A stretch of 64,000 nt of DNA, taken from assembly GCF_027579695.1 (NCBI RefSeq), contig NC_083570.1, positions 100,700,963 to 100,764,962 on the forward strand, read 5' to 3'. Of this stretch, positions 23,690-34,062 are shown one piece after another (within the stretch, counting starts at the first letter, position 1; each line of letters begins with the position of its first letter). The DNA comes from Neoarius graeffei (taxonomy: Eukaryota; Chordata; Actinopteri; Siluriformes; Ariidae). The position numbers were made by a program, and so were the translations under genes. The notes beneath the pieces were generated by a model. That model was not told where the DNA came from and searched no databases. It worked only from the letters and a program-made list of their open reading frames with translations.

Positions 23690-24530
23690 CATTTAACAGC
23701 TTTTGATATCCAAATGATCATTACTGACGCTACAACCTGGCTCATGTCATCTGGTGACTTGTACTGACTTTCTGAGCACACATAAGCTACTTTTTCCTGA
23801 ACAGAGATGACCACACTGGCCCCATGCCATACCATACCATGCTATAGCCTTGCAGCGATGCTTTTGAATGACCAGCGACTCAGACAAACGGATGCTCCTT
23901 ACAGAAGCATTAATAAAACATATTTAATTAGGCACTCCCCTACTGTGTTTACCCATCACTGCTGTCATGAAAAATAAATCACTGACTTCGGCTCATTTAT
24001 TAGTAAATAAAAGGCAGACGTGTCGGTCATGAATGGCCTTGGGGATTCATTGCTGCATCATAAAAAGCGCTGAAATGATGATTAAGCTCAAAACAGAGGC
24101 ACATCAATCTTTCATTTCACGGCATGCATTTTTCCTTTTAATCACAGCATCGGCTTGAGGTGTGGTCAACAGGGGGTGCTGTTTGACGGGTCAACTTTAT
24201 CTGGCTTATCCTGTTTTCATGAGATGCTTGAGTGGTTTGAGATGTTCAAGAGACCGCATCATCAGAATGACAACATCAAACATTATCGGCTGTTTGCGAC
24301 ATAGCAACAACAACAACACGCACATCCTGTTTTTGTGAGCTGTGATCATTTCGAGAAGGGAAGCAGAGTTTCAACAACAACCATGTGAACCAGTGGTTCT
24401 CCTTGAGAACGGAGCAGGATCACCTTGAACTACATTTGCACGAGGAGAAAGGGGGAAAAAAACTCATCATCATCCAGTCTTTTAATCCCAGCGTTCAGAA
24501 GGTTGTACTAGTGCTGCTTCATATTACTGA
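23690..24530. other. No recognised feature
   Basis: Intronic sequence; no exon or named repeat seen. Confidence 0.4.
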
Positions 24531-24539
24531 CTGGGGCGG

Positions 24540-24712
24540 TGTGTGTGTGTGTGTGTGTGGTGGTGGTGAGGTGAGGTGAGGGCGGCCGTTGACAATCGGA
24601 CACGCAGCACGGGTGCGTGTGAGTGTGTGTGATGCGGGAGCGCGTGCGTGCGCGCGCGCGCGCGTGTGCGTATGTGTGGATGTGTGCGCGCGCGCACGCG
24701 CGTGTGTTTGGA
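24540..24712. repeat. (TG)n and (CG)n alternating purine-pyrimidine tract
   Basis: Runs of GTGTGT and CGCGCG, including CGTGCGTGCGCGCGCGCG near 24645-24664 and a second CG run near 24687-24702. Such tracts can adopt Z-DNA. It lies 170 bp past exon 3 in the beta-subunit intron. Confidence 0.9.
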
Positions 24713-24882
24713 ATCCAAATTGAGCGCAGAGCAGTAGACTCCAGCATGCCAATGAACTTGTACACTTGTGCAAAATCATCATGACGGTGCCTGCTATAGG
24801 GGATGGTGCAAGACATCCCATAAGCATTTTTTTTTAAATCAGCCGCCTGGTTTAAATAAATAAATAAATATCTGTTACATAC

Positions 24883-24950
24883 CATGTTTACTTCGGACAC
24901 CATGTCTATGCTGGCGATGTCTATATTCATGCCAACAGCCACTGGAGCCC
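24883..24950 (-). CDS. gabrb2: gabrb exon 3 (68 bp)
   Basis: A 68-bp exon encoding [13 protein letters not shown] followed by IDMVSEVNM, with donor ATG|GTATGT. The length and phase match exon 3 of vertebrate GABA-A receptor genes. The acceptor is TTGCAG, directly preceded by an (ATT)n microsatellite on the sense strand instead of an ordinary pyrimidine tract. Confidence 0.9.
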
Positions 24951-24954
24951 CTGC

Positions 24955-25002
<48 letters not shown>

Positions 25003-25231
25003 ACTGCCTATAGATTATTATTATTATTATATTAGAAATGCAGATCATTCTTCAACTGATCTATGATCCAGCAAAAACACCAGCAATATGTCATTTTTTT
25101 TAAATAAATAATGTGGCTTCAGAACAAATGCACAGGCTGACATGGAGATCCTCAGCATCATCAGTGGAAACTGTTAACCAGACTGTAACCAGAACAGGTG
25201 GATGGATGAATGTGTATCATGGTGCTAGAAT

Positions 25232-25305
<74 letters not shown>

Positions 25306-25883
25306 AAGTTCAAATGAAGAATGATTTGATATATGATATCTGATGATATCTGATTTTAAATAATAATAATAATATAATAATAATAATAATACGGGTTAAA
25401 TAAATGCATTAACGCATGCCAAGACTGCGTAGCCTTCATGTTTGCTTCATGCATGCAGAGGATGAATTGACAGACAAGGTTGCCTGCATGCCACAAGTCA
25501 CTGCACATCATGCACATCCTGCACATCATCATCATCATCATCATCACATGCATATTAAAATGATTCAAATGCACATTTTGTTTCCTCACCTCCAAAATCC
25601 GGCCTCAGTCGGATATCGTATCCCTTCATCAGTCTGTCCACTGTGTCTTTCACTACAGGCATATTGCTCGGGTCTCTGCTGCAGAAATTAAAAAAAAAAA
25701 AAAGCAATGTTTACTGCACATGTTGCAAATGCTCCAGCAAACACAGACTAATATACTGAGTGATGAAAAATCCAAAAATCCCTAATCATGTCCTTTTTTT
25801 TCCCTTTACCTTTGCGCACACACAGCAGTCATGATGAACGGACATAACAAGAAGATGCACTGCGATTTCCTCATCCTCTCCAT
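24883..25883 (-). CDS. gabrb2: GABA-A receptor beta subunit, exons 1-3 (5' part of gene)
   Basis: Three exons on the minus strand join in frame: 25883-25810, 25678-25590 and 24950-24883. They encode a hydrophobic signal peptide, then the N-terminal extracellular start of a Cys-loop chloride channel: [19 protein letters not shown], then [14 protein letters not shown] and DMVSEVNM. These are hallmark beta-subunit residues; A before VGM fits beta2 better than beta3 (C) or beta1 (D). A beta4-type paralogue is not excluded. The protein forms the pentameric GABA-gated chloride channel at inhibitory synapses. Exon 3 is 68 bp and ends after VNM in phase 0, as in known beta genes. Exon 4 (starting DYTLTMYF in relatives) was not found to the left, so intron 3 probably extends beyond the window. 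Family assignment is firm; the paralogue is inferred from residues and from the alpha6-like neighbour. Confidence 0.87.
24955..24999. repeat. (AAT)15 microsatellite at a splice acceptor
   Basis: Directly abuts the TTGCAG acceptor of gabrb exon 3. On the sense (minus) strand it reads (ATT)n, taking the place of the polypyrimidine tract. Confidence 0.95.
25235..25302. repeat. (AT)n microsatellite
   Basis: About 34 AT units in gabrb intron 2. A short (AAT)n tract follows at 25361-25391. Confidence 0.97.
25590..25678 (-). CDS. gabrb2: gabrb exon 2: start of mature extracellular domain
   Basis: An 89-bp exon preceded by a long T tract and CTGCAG acceptor, and followed by GGAG|GTGAGG. It reads S-RDPSNM then [23 protein letters not shown]. 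Human beta genes carry one extra codon near the start (SVNDPSNM), so this exon looks one codon shorter. Phase joins cleanly to exons 1 and 3. Confidence 0.87.
25810..25883 (-). CDS. gabrb2: gabrb exon 1: signal peptide
   Basis: The ATG is at 25883 on the minus strand. The exon has 24 codons plus 2 bases, with a hydrophobic core ([14 protein letters not shown]) ending in AQ, the usual cleavage area of beta subunits. It ends AG|GTAAAG, a good splice donor. An in-frame second ATG lies three codons downstream (MERM), so either could start translation. Intron 1 is 131 bp. Confidence 0.82.
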
Positions 25884-25929
25884 TGCAATAATTTGGATTA
25901 TTATTGTTTTTGTTCTTCCTCTTCTTCTT

Positions 25930-26180
25930 GTGGACCAAGCTGAAGGAAGAGAGCGCGCGCCGCGCATCCAACTTCAGTCCCAGCCAGTGCAGTAAAGCGG
26001 AGCGCGACTTACGCGCATGCGCACACCGAGCCTCAAGATCAAAGAGTAGCTTTGCTACTGAGGAGAGTGGACACGTTACGTTGGTGCTGTCGTGCGAAAA
26101 CCACGCCCCCGTTTGAATCTTCTCTGCTCGGATTGGTCGGAGCGAGGCACTGGAGAGCGATATGGTCATCACGCTTTAAT
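25930..26180 (-). promoter_or_regulatory. gabrb2: CpG-rich promoter-like region of gabrb
   Basis: A short CpG-dense block just upstream of the signal-peptide exon. It contains GCGCATGCGC at 26013-26022 (NRF1-type palindrome), a GC box at 26101-26110 and an inverted CCAAT box at 26132-26136. Placement in front of exon 1 and base composition support a promoter. The exact transcription start cannot be read from sequence. Confidence 0.55.
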
Positions 26181-26214
26181 CTCTGAACTGAAAGTTTACA
26201 TTATGGATGGACTG

Positions 26215-29200
26215 CTGGAGCCGGTTACAGTCACTGGTAAGCGTTGATACTTATCATTGTGGTCAGGACTGGAGTGACAAGGGCAAAAGATTTAAAAAGG
26301 CAGGAGTGCCTGCCCTACAGGGCATTTTATCTCGTTTTCTTGTACTGTGTAGGGGAGCCTATAGGGCATTGCGTCTCATTTGCTGCATTGGAAGTGTACC
26401 CATTATGACACTTCATCATGTTTCTTCCCACATACAATAGATGCACCCTATAGGGCATACACCCAATAGGTACACCCTATAGGGCACTGCATCGTGTACT
26501 TTCAACAGGAAGTGTACCCATTATGACACTTCATCAAAATAAAACCAGTTATAGTCACTGGCAAGCAGTCATATTTACTACTGTGGTCAGGGGTGGACAC
26601 AGGCTGAGGGGCAGAGGCAAAAATAAAAGGGACAGGAGCGCCTATAGGGCACTGCATCTCATTTGCTACATTGGAAGGGCACTCATTATGATGCTTCATC
26701 ATGTTTCCTCACACATACAATAGATACACCTTATAGGGCATACATCCTATAGGGCACTACATCATGTACTTTCAACAGGAAGTGTACCCATTATGACACT
26801 TCATCAAAATAAAACCAGTTATAGTCACTGGCAAGCGTTCATATTTACTACTGTGGTCAGGGGTGGACACAGGCTGAGGGGCAGAGGCAAAAATAAAAGG
26901 GACAGGAGCACCTACAGGGTATTTCATCTCATTTTCTTGTATGTAGGGGAGCCTATAGGGCACTGCATCTCATTTGCTACATTGGAAGGGCACTCATTAT
27001 GATGCTTCATCATGTTTCCTCACACATACAATAGATACACCCTATAGGGCATACATCCTATAGGGCACTACATCATGTACTTTCATCAGGAAGTGTACCT
27101 ATTATGACACTTCATCAAAATAAAACCAGTTATAGTCACTGGCAAGCGTTCATATTTACTACTGTGGTCGGGGTGGACACAGGCTGAGGGGCAGAGGCAA
27201 AAATAAAAGGGACAGGAGCACCTACAGGGTATTTCATCTCATTTTCTTGTATGTAGGGGAGCCTATAGGGCACTGCATCTCATTTGCTACATTGGAAGGG
27301 CACTCATTATGATGCTTCATCATGTTTCCTCACACATACAATAGATACACCCTATAGGGCATACATCCTATAGGGCACTACATCATGTACTTTCAACAGG
27401 AAGTGTACCTATTATGACACTTCATCAAAATAAAACCAGTTATAGTCACTGGCAAGCGTTCATATTTACTACTGTGGTCAGGGGTGGACACAGACTGAGG
27501 GGCAGAGGCAAAAATAAAAGGGACAGGAGTGCCTACAGGGCATTTCATCTCATTTTCTTGTATGTAGGGGAGCCTATAGGGCACTGCACCTCATTTGCTG
27601 CATTGGAAGGGTACCCATTATGACACTTCATCACGTTTCCTCACACATACAATAGATACACCTTATAGGGCATACACTCTATAAATACACACTATTGGGC
27701 ATACACCCAATAGATACACCCTATAAGGCACTGCATCATGTACACTCAACAGGAAGTGTACCCATTATGATACGTCATCAAAATAAAACCAGTTATAGTC
27801 ACTGGTAAGCATTCATATTCACCATTGGGGTCGGGGTGGAAACAGGCTGAGGGGCAGGGCCAAAAATAAAAAAGGCAGGAGCACCTACAGGGCATTTCAT
27901 GTCACTTTATTGTATGTAGGGGGCCTATGGGGCACTGCATCTCATTTGCTCTCTTGGAAGTGTACCCATTACGACACTTCATCATGTTTCCTCACACATA
28001 CAATAGACACATCCTATAGGGCACTGCATCATGTACTCTCCACAGGAAGTGTACCCATTATGACACTTCAAAATAAAACCAGTCATAGTCACTGGCAAGC
28101 ATTCTTATTTACCATTGTGGTCAGGACTGGACACAGGTTAAGGAGTTTTAATAAATTAAAAGGGCAGAAGCACCTCATTTTCTTGTATATAGGGGAGTCT
28201 ATAGGGCACTGCATCTCATTTGCTCCTTTGGAAGGGCACCCAATATGACACTTCATCATGTTTCCTTACACATACAATAGATACACCCTATAGGCCTCTG
28301 CATCATGTTCTCTCCAGAGAAAGGGTACCCATTATGACACTTCATCAAAATAAAATTAGTTATAGTCACTGGCAAGAATTCATATTTATCATTGTAGTCG
28401 GGGTGGACACAGGCTGAGGAGCAGGGGCAAAAATAAAAAGGGCAGGAGTACCTACAGGGCATTTAGTCTCATTTTCTTGTATGTAGGGGAGCCTATCGGG
28501 TACAGCATTTCATTTGCTCCATTGGAAGGTCACCCTTTATTAAACTTCATCATGTTTCCTCATGCATAGGTACACCCTATAAGGCAATGCATCAGGTATT
28601 TTCTACTAGAAGGGCACCCATTACAACACTTCATCTTTCCTTAAGTGTAGGTACACCCAATGGGGCACTGCATCATATATTCTACACTGGAAGGACAGCC
28701 ATTAGAACAATGCATCTTTCCTCACATGTAGGCATACCCTATAGGGTACTGCATCATGTGTTCTCCACCAGAAAGGCACACAATATGACATTTCATGATG
28801 TTTCCTCATATTGAGGAAAACTCTGTCGGGCACTGAAAAACATACTATCCACTGGAAGATCACTGAGTGAGCACTTCAGCACATTTTCTTGCATGCAGGT
28901 AAACCCTATAGGGCAATGCATCATGCACTCTCCATTGGAAGGGCACCCATTATGACATTTCATCATGTTTCCTCATTTTTAGGGAAACTCTATAGGGCAC
29001 TGCATCATGTAATCTTCACCAGAAGGGCACCCATTTTGACATTTCATATTTTCTCACACATAGGTACACCCTATAGGACACTGCACCACATATTCTCCAC
29101 TGGAAGGGCACCAATTTTGACATGTCATCATTCCTTACACATAGGTAAAACCCTATAGGGCACTGCATCATGCATTCTTCTTTGGAATGGCACCCATTAC

Positions 29201-29500
29201 AACACTTTATCATTCTTCACATGTAGGTACAGCCTATAAGGCACTGTTTCTAGTTTTTTTTTTCACTGGAAAGGCAGCCATTATGACACTTTAACATGTT
29301 TCCTCATACATAGGGAAACCCATAGGGAGCTGCATCATGGATTGTCCACTGAAAAACACCTAGAGGGCATGTCATCATTTTTTTTCCATTTGAAGGGCAA
29401 CCAAAAGGTCACATTTTCATGTTTTCACCACTGTAAGAGCAACATAGAAGACACTTTATCACATTTTTGTCAACTGTAAGGGCTCCAAGTGGGCACTTTC
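26215..29500. repeat. Complex satellite: ~80-bp subunits, ~310-bp higher-order units
   Basis: The left part (26215-28520) has eight higher-order units starting near 26221, 26547, 26818, 27129, 27440, 27793, 28082 and 28360, each containing AGTCACTGGCAAGC-like and GGGTGGACACAGGCTGAG segments. The right part (28520-29500) is built of about 80-bp subunits with CCCTATAGGGCACTGCATC and GGGCACCCATTATGACA. Two adjacent units are near identical (311-bp spacing). Similarity fades toward 29500. It begins right upstream of the gabrb promoter. Confidence 0.92.
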
Positions 29501-30568
29501 ACTGTCACCGAATCTAGCAACAAAGTCTACCTCTAAAGTCACAGCCTACCTCTGCCATTTTGTTTTTGCTAACAAGACAGATTAACCACTGTTATTACCC
29601 TACAGGAACAAGAGCTACAGTAGTGCTTGAAAGCTTGTGAACCCTTTAAAATTTTCTATATTTCTGCATAAATATGACCTAAAGCAACATCAGATTTTCA
29701 CACAAGTCCTAAAAGTAGATAAAGAGAACCCCGTTAAACAAATGAGACAAAAACATTATACTTGGTCATTTATTTATTAAGGAAAATGATCCAATATTAC
29801 ATATCTGTGAGTGGCAAAAGTATGTGAACCTTTGCTTTCAGTATCTGGTGTGACCCCCTTGTCACTGCAACTAGACGTTTCCGGTAACTGTTGATCAGTC
29901 CTGCACACCGGCTTGGAGGAATTTTAGCCCATTCCTCCATACAGAACAGCTTCAACTCTGGGATGTTGGTAGGTTTCCTCACATGAACTGCTCGCTTCAG
30001 GTCCTTCCACAACATTTCGATTGGATTAAGGTCAGGACTTTGACTTGGCCATTCCAAAACATTAACTTTATTCTTCTTTAACCATTCTTTGGTAGAATGA
30101 CTTGTGTGCTTAGGGTCGTTGTCTTGCTGCATGACCCACCTTCTCTTGAGATTCAGTTCATGGACAGATGTCCTGACATTTTCCTTTAGAATTCACTGGT
30201 ATAATTCAGAATTCATTGTTCCATCAATGATGGCAAGCCGTCCTGGCCCAGATGCGGCAAAACAGGCCCAAGCCATGATACTACCACCACCATGTTTCAC
30301 AGGTGGGATAAGGTTCTTATGCTGGAATGCAGTGTTTTCCTTTCTCTAAACATAACTCTTTTCATTTCAACCAAAAAGTTATATTTTGGTCTCATCCATC
30401 CACAAAACATTTTTCCAGTAGATAGTTTTCACATGACGTCACAGAGTCGGGGATTCCCTAATGGCGGCCATCTTGCGGGTCAAGCTTACTGTACGGGTGA
30501 CAGCACACATTGTAACGTGTGAGTACAAAGTCTTCAAAAGAACCCAAGCAGGCTATTTAAAGCTAGCA

Positions 30569-30778
30569 ATGGTGCACACCTGTTGTATTCACGGCTGTAG
30601 TAATAGGTCAGATGATGAAGTCAAGCGGAGCTTTTATGGAATTCCCACTGTACGGGAGCATGAAGGCGAGCAAACAAACTCAGCATACAAAGGAGAAATC
30701 TATGGCTTGCAAGAATCAACTGCAAGGATTATCAGCCTTCCAAACACAACAAAGTCTGCTCCGATCATTTTATAAGTG
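30569..30778 (+). pseudogene. THAP zinc-finger exon of a transposase
   Basis: It starts MVHTCCIHGCSNRS, then KRSFYGIP. After a frameshift it continues [15 protein letters not shown], followed by a GTAAGT donor. CxxxxC, FYxxP and VCSDHF are the C2CH THAP hallmarks. THAP domains bind DNA at transposon ends in several superfamilies. The frameshift and loss of downstream exons make it dead. Confidence 0.75.
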
Positions 30779-31023
30779 GTAAGTTGTTTAAATGAACAAT
30801 CAATTGTGTTTGTTTGTTTTTGGAAACCAAAACATCATGTGAACAATCTCTGGAGAATGCCTAACTGGAACCGCTGAGTGTGCGTTTACATTGTAATGTA
30901 CACTTAATATCACTCGTTTGTCACGTTTCTATTTGACACTTGTCACTTCACTCACGCAAGGGTCATTTTTGAAAAACATTTTAGGTCTATTCTGTATGAT
31001 TTGATTTGTGTTTGGGATGCAAA

Positions 31024-31478
31024 CAGCGCGCCTTTTGGCGGATGCCGCCTGAATCGCGCAGATCCAATTTTTTTTTTTTTTGGGGGGGGGGGGGGGGCGT
31101 TGGAGTGTCTGATTATAATTTCAAAGTAAATTCTGTATTAAAATTACTAAATAAGCAAATCCGTTACAGTCCATGAAACAGGAAGTATAAGGATGAGAAA
31201 AAAACAGTTTAAATCGGGAAGCTGCGCACATTTGCGCAGCCCGAGCGGTGTGCAGGACTGCGCAAATGTGCGCAGCTTTGCGATTTAAACTGTTTTTTTT
31301 TCTCATCCTTATACTTCCTGTTTCATGGACTGTAACGGATTTGCTTATTTAGTAATTTTAATACAGAATTTACTTTGAAATTATAATCAAACACTCCAAC
31401 GCCCCCCCTAAAAAAAAAAAAATCGGATCTGCGCGATTCAGCCGTGAAAAAGGCCAAAAGGCACCAAAAGGCGCGCTG
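31024..31478. repeat. 455-bp palindrome inside the THAP element
   Basis: Arms of about 215 bp share CAGCGCGCC, CGCGCAGATC, a G/C homopolymer run, AAATCCGTTACAGTCCATG and GCGCACATTTGCGCAG. The loop is about 15 bp near 31245. One arm holds T and G homopolymers (31067-31097) that are shorter in the other. Confidence 0.88.
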
Positions 31479-31533
31479 TGAATATATAAAGTTGTATATA
31501 TCAGACAGCCTTTAAAGTTTGATGAAGTCAGTT

Positions 31534-31719
31534 TCAGGCTTTGGAGCAGGCTTTGGCAGTTTCAGGCTTTGGCAGCCCTGCATAGTCACTTGAAAATGCA
31601 TCTTTGTCCACTTCGTAGGGGTCAATTCCCCCAATCAAGGCCAGTTTGGCTGCATACCGTTGTCGTGAGATGTCGTCTAATGTATCTATATACTTCTGTT
31701 TGCTTGATTTTGCCGACAT
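31534..31719 (-). pseudogene. N-terminus of second transposon protein (IDPY motif)
   Basis: A 61-residue frame reads MSAKSSKQKYIDTLDD, then RYAAKLALIGGIDPYEVDK. It resembles the start of large fish transposon proteins that in intact copies carry a nuclease-like domain; that assignment is from memory. It runs opposite to the THAP exon. A related remnant is at 43334-43260. Confidence 0.55.
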
Positions 31720-32639
31720 TGATCTTTATTTTAGAAAACTGACTATATAACTTCATAAATTTGTCCAAGATAACGTAGCCGGTAGTGGCGATGGTCCGTT
31801 TTGTTTGCCCCCCAAGATGGTGGCTGGGGGGCGTTCCCCGGAATGCTATGACATCAGTGAAAACTACCTATAGCCTTCTGGCTTGTCCACGTGATCTTTA
31901 GCAAACTGCAGATGAGCAGTAATGTTCTTTTTGAAGAGCAGTGGCTTTCTTCTTGCAACCCTGCCATGCACACCATTGTTGTTCAGTGTTCTCCTGATGG
32001 TGGACTCATGAACATTAACATTAGCCAATGTGAGAGAGGCTTTCAGTTGCTTAGAAGTTACCCTGGGGTCCTTTGTGACCTCGCTGACTATTACACGCCT
32101 TGCTCTTGGAGTGATCTTTGTTGGTCGACCACTCCTGGGGAGGGTAACAATGGTCTTGAATTTCCTCCATTTGTACACAATCTGTCTGACTGTGGATTGG
32201 TGGAGTCCAAACTCTTTAGAGATGGTTTTGTAACCTTTTCCAGCCTGATGAGCATCAACAATGCTTTTTCTGAGCTCCTCAGAAATCTCCTTTGTTCGTG
32301 CCATGATACACTTCCACAAACATGTGTTGTGAAGATCAGACTTTGATAGATCCCTGTTCTTTAAATAAAACAGGGTGCCCACTCACACCTGATTGTCATC
32401 CCATTGATTGAAAATACCTGACTCTAATTTCACCTTCAAATTAACTGCTAATCCTAGAGGTTCACATATTTTTGCCACTAACAGATATGTAATATTGGAT
32501 CATTTTCCTCAATAAATTTTTTGTCTCATTTGTTTAACTGGGTTCTCTTTATCTACTTTTAGGACTTGTGTGAAAATCTGATGATGTTTTAGATCATATT
32601 TATGCAGAAATATATAGAAAATTCTAAAGGGTTCACAAA

Positions 32640-33329
32640 TGCCGCTTTTCCACTACAAACGCGGCTGAGTCGGGCTGAGCCGTGCCGTGCTGAGTCGGGC
32701 TGAGCGGGGCTGTTGGAGTTGCATTTCGACTACAACCGCGCTGAACCGTGCTGGCTGGAAGTGGGTGGACACATTGGGTGGAGTTAGCGAAAGTGGGTGG
32801 ACGTCAGGTGATGTCGTTAAGCAGCGCAAACAGTGACATCAGTGAGCTTTTAAGCGGTAGTCTCACGACCCGGATAGTAAACAATAAACATGGACATGGA
32901 GTCGTTAGTGTTGCTGGTCTTGGTGCTGTGGCTTGTTGTCACCGACAACGCCAACAGATACTGGCAAGAGCGTATAGATGAGGCGAGGCGCATAAGGCTT
33001 CAGAAATTCTCGCAATTCGTAATTCTTCTCCTTCCGGGTTTGCGGTGTTTACAGATCCCAGCGCGCTCGCGGGGCGTGTGTGGGCATGTGAGGACACTCC
33101 TCCTCACCAATCAGTGCACAGGGGAGTGTCTGCTCACGCCCCCAGCCTCACTCGGCTCGCTTTGGCTCGCTTCAGCCCCACTCCAAAACCGTGCGAGTTT
33201 TAGGGGCTAAGCAGGGCTGAAGCGAGCTGAGTCGTGCTGGTTTTTGGTAGTCGAAACGCGAGCCGTGTCGGGCTGAAGTGAGCTGAAGCGAGCTGAAGTG
33301 AGCTGAAAAAGGGTAGTGGAAAAGGGCCA
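32640..33329. mobile_element. Harbinger-like MITE, copy B (TSD AAA)
   Basis: Inverted relative to copy A at 8360-9053. Starts TGCCGCTTTTCCACTAC and ends GTAGTGGAAAAGGGCCA. It is flanked by AAA (32637-32639 and 33330-33332), recreating the Tc1 end it split. Confidence 0.9.
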
Positions 33330-33350
33330 AAACTTTCAAGCACCACTGTA

Positions 33351-33664
33351 GATGCTGACCAATCACAATATGTCAGAATCAGGGGCATAGTTTTGGGTAA
33401 ATGTGGGTATATTAAATTTAACATGAACTAGACCACCGGTTTTGCAGAGGGTAAAAACAATTAAAAAGAAAATTAGGTAAAGGTGCTATGAAAGTTCAAG
33501 TGGAACACTGCACAGCAATTAAAATCATGCACAATGATAAGAATATGTCATAGCTACAGAAGAGGCCGAATTAGCTGTTAGTAACTGATTAAAAAAGGAT
33601 AAATGTCACAAGTTAATATTGAAATGGAAAAGTAAAACATGATGATAAATTAGTTTATGATAAA
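33351..33664. other. No recognised feature
   Basis: AT-rich spacer between the Tc1 end and a V-SINE. Confidence 0.45.
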
Positions 33665-33674
33665 AGTAATGGTG

Positions 33675-34062
33675 GGCGGCACGGTGGTGTAGTGGTTAGC
33701 ACGGTCACCTCACAGCAAGAAGGTCCTGGGCTCGAGTCCAGCGGCCAGCGAGGGCCTTTCTGTGTGGAGTTTGCGTGTTCTCCCCGTGTCTGCGTGGGTT
33801 TCCTCCGGGTGCTCCGGTTTCCCCCACAGTCCAAAGACATGCAGGTTAGGCTAACTGGTGGCTCTAAATTGACTATAGGTGTGAATGTGAGTGTGAATGG
33901 TTGTGTCAATCTATGCCCTGTGATGATCTGGTGACTTGTCCAGGGTGTACCCCGCCTCTCGCCCATAGTCAGCTGGGATAGGCTCCAGCTTTCCCTCCCT
34001 ACACAGGATAAGCAGTTACAGATGATGGATGGATGGATGGATGGATGGATGGATGGATGGAT
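33675..34062 (+). mobile_element. V-SINE with (ATGG)n tail
   Basis: tRNA-like head GGCGGCACGGTGGTG at the left, conserved core, and a tail expanded into a GGAT tetranucleotide tract (34024-34062). The flanks share AGTAATG, a possible short target duplication. Confidence 0.9.

Larger units (their letters stand above)
1..24882 (-). other. Probable intron 3 of the gabrb gene (partial)
   Basis: Exon 3 ends at 24883 and no following exon was recognised down to position 1. Intron 3 is very large in vertebrate GABA-A beta genes. All transposons and satellites listed in this interval are therefore probably intronic. Inference from gene structure only. Confidence 0.5.
30420..31869. mobile_element. 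THAP/IDPY two-gene transposon derivative (ISL2EU-like), copy 1
   Basis: Inserted in the Tc1 above. Ends are AGATAGTTTTCACATGACG and, inverted, AGGTAGTTTTCAC. The 2-bp flanks are GT (30418-30419, AT in relatives of the target) and AT (31870-31871). A THAP exon points inward from the left and an IDPY-motif ORF from the right; the middle is replaced by a long palindrome. THAP transposase plus a second convergent gene matches the ISL2EU/IS4EU superfamily as I know it. No database check was possible. Confidence 0.68.
29838..32304 (-). pseudogene. Tc1 transposase, interrupted
   Basis: It starts MARTKEIS at 32304. The HTH region (GYKTISKEFGLHQSTVRQIV) and GRPTK linker are intact down to KPEGY, where a 1.45-kb element is inserted (31869-30420). 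The catalytic C-terminal part continues with QQDNDPKHT and SPDLNPIE (30132-29838). A small deletion near 29872 shifts the final residues. Not functional. Confidence 0.88.
29618..33348 (-). mobile_element. Tc1 element (family 1) carrying two later insertions
   Basis: Ends are CAGTAGTGCTTGAAAGC and the inverse TTTCAAGCACCACTG, both with flanking TA (29616-29617, 33349-33350). Without the inserts at 30420-31869 and 32640-33329 the element is about 1.59 kb, the size of its three relatives here (46815, 55143, 60064). Confidence 0.93.

Noticed and set aside
25786-26172. 128-codon minus-strand frame overlapping the gabrb 5' end
   Set aside because: It runs through exon 1 in the wrong frame and through intron 1. 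It is a by-product of the CpG-rich promoter and low-complexity N/K-rich sequence.
26215-29500. Possible CRISPR-like repeat array
   Set aside because: Repeats are contiguous long satellite units without unique spacers, and the genome is vertebrate.
31891-32346. 151-codon plus-strand frame
   Set aside because: Antisense shadow of the Tc1 transposase; the same frame reappears at 47675, 55972 and 60838.
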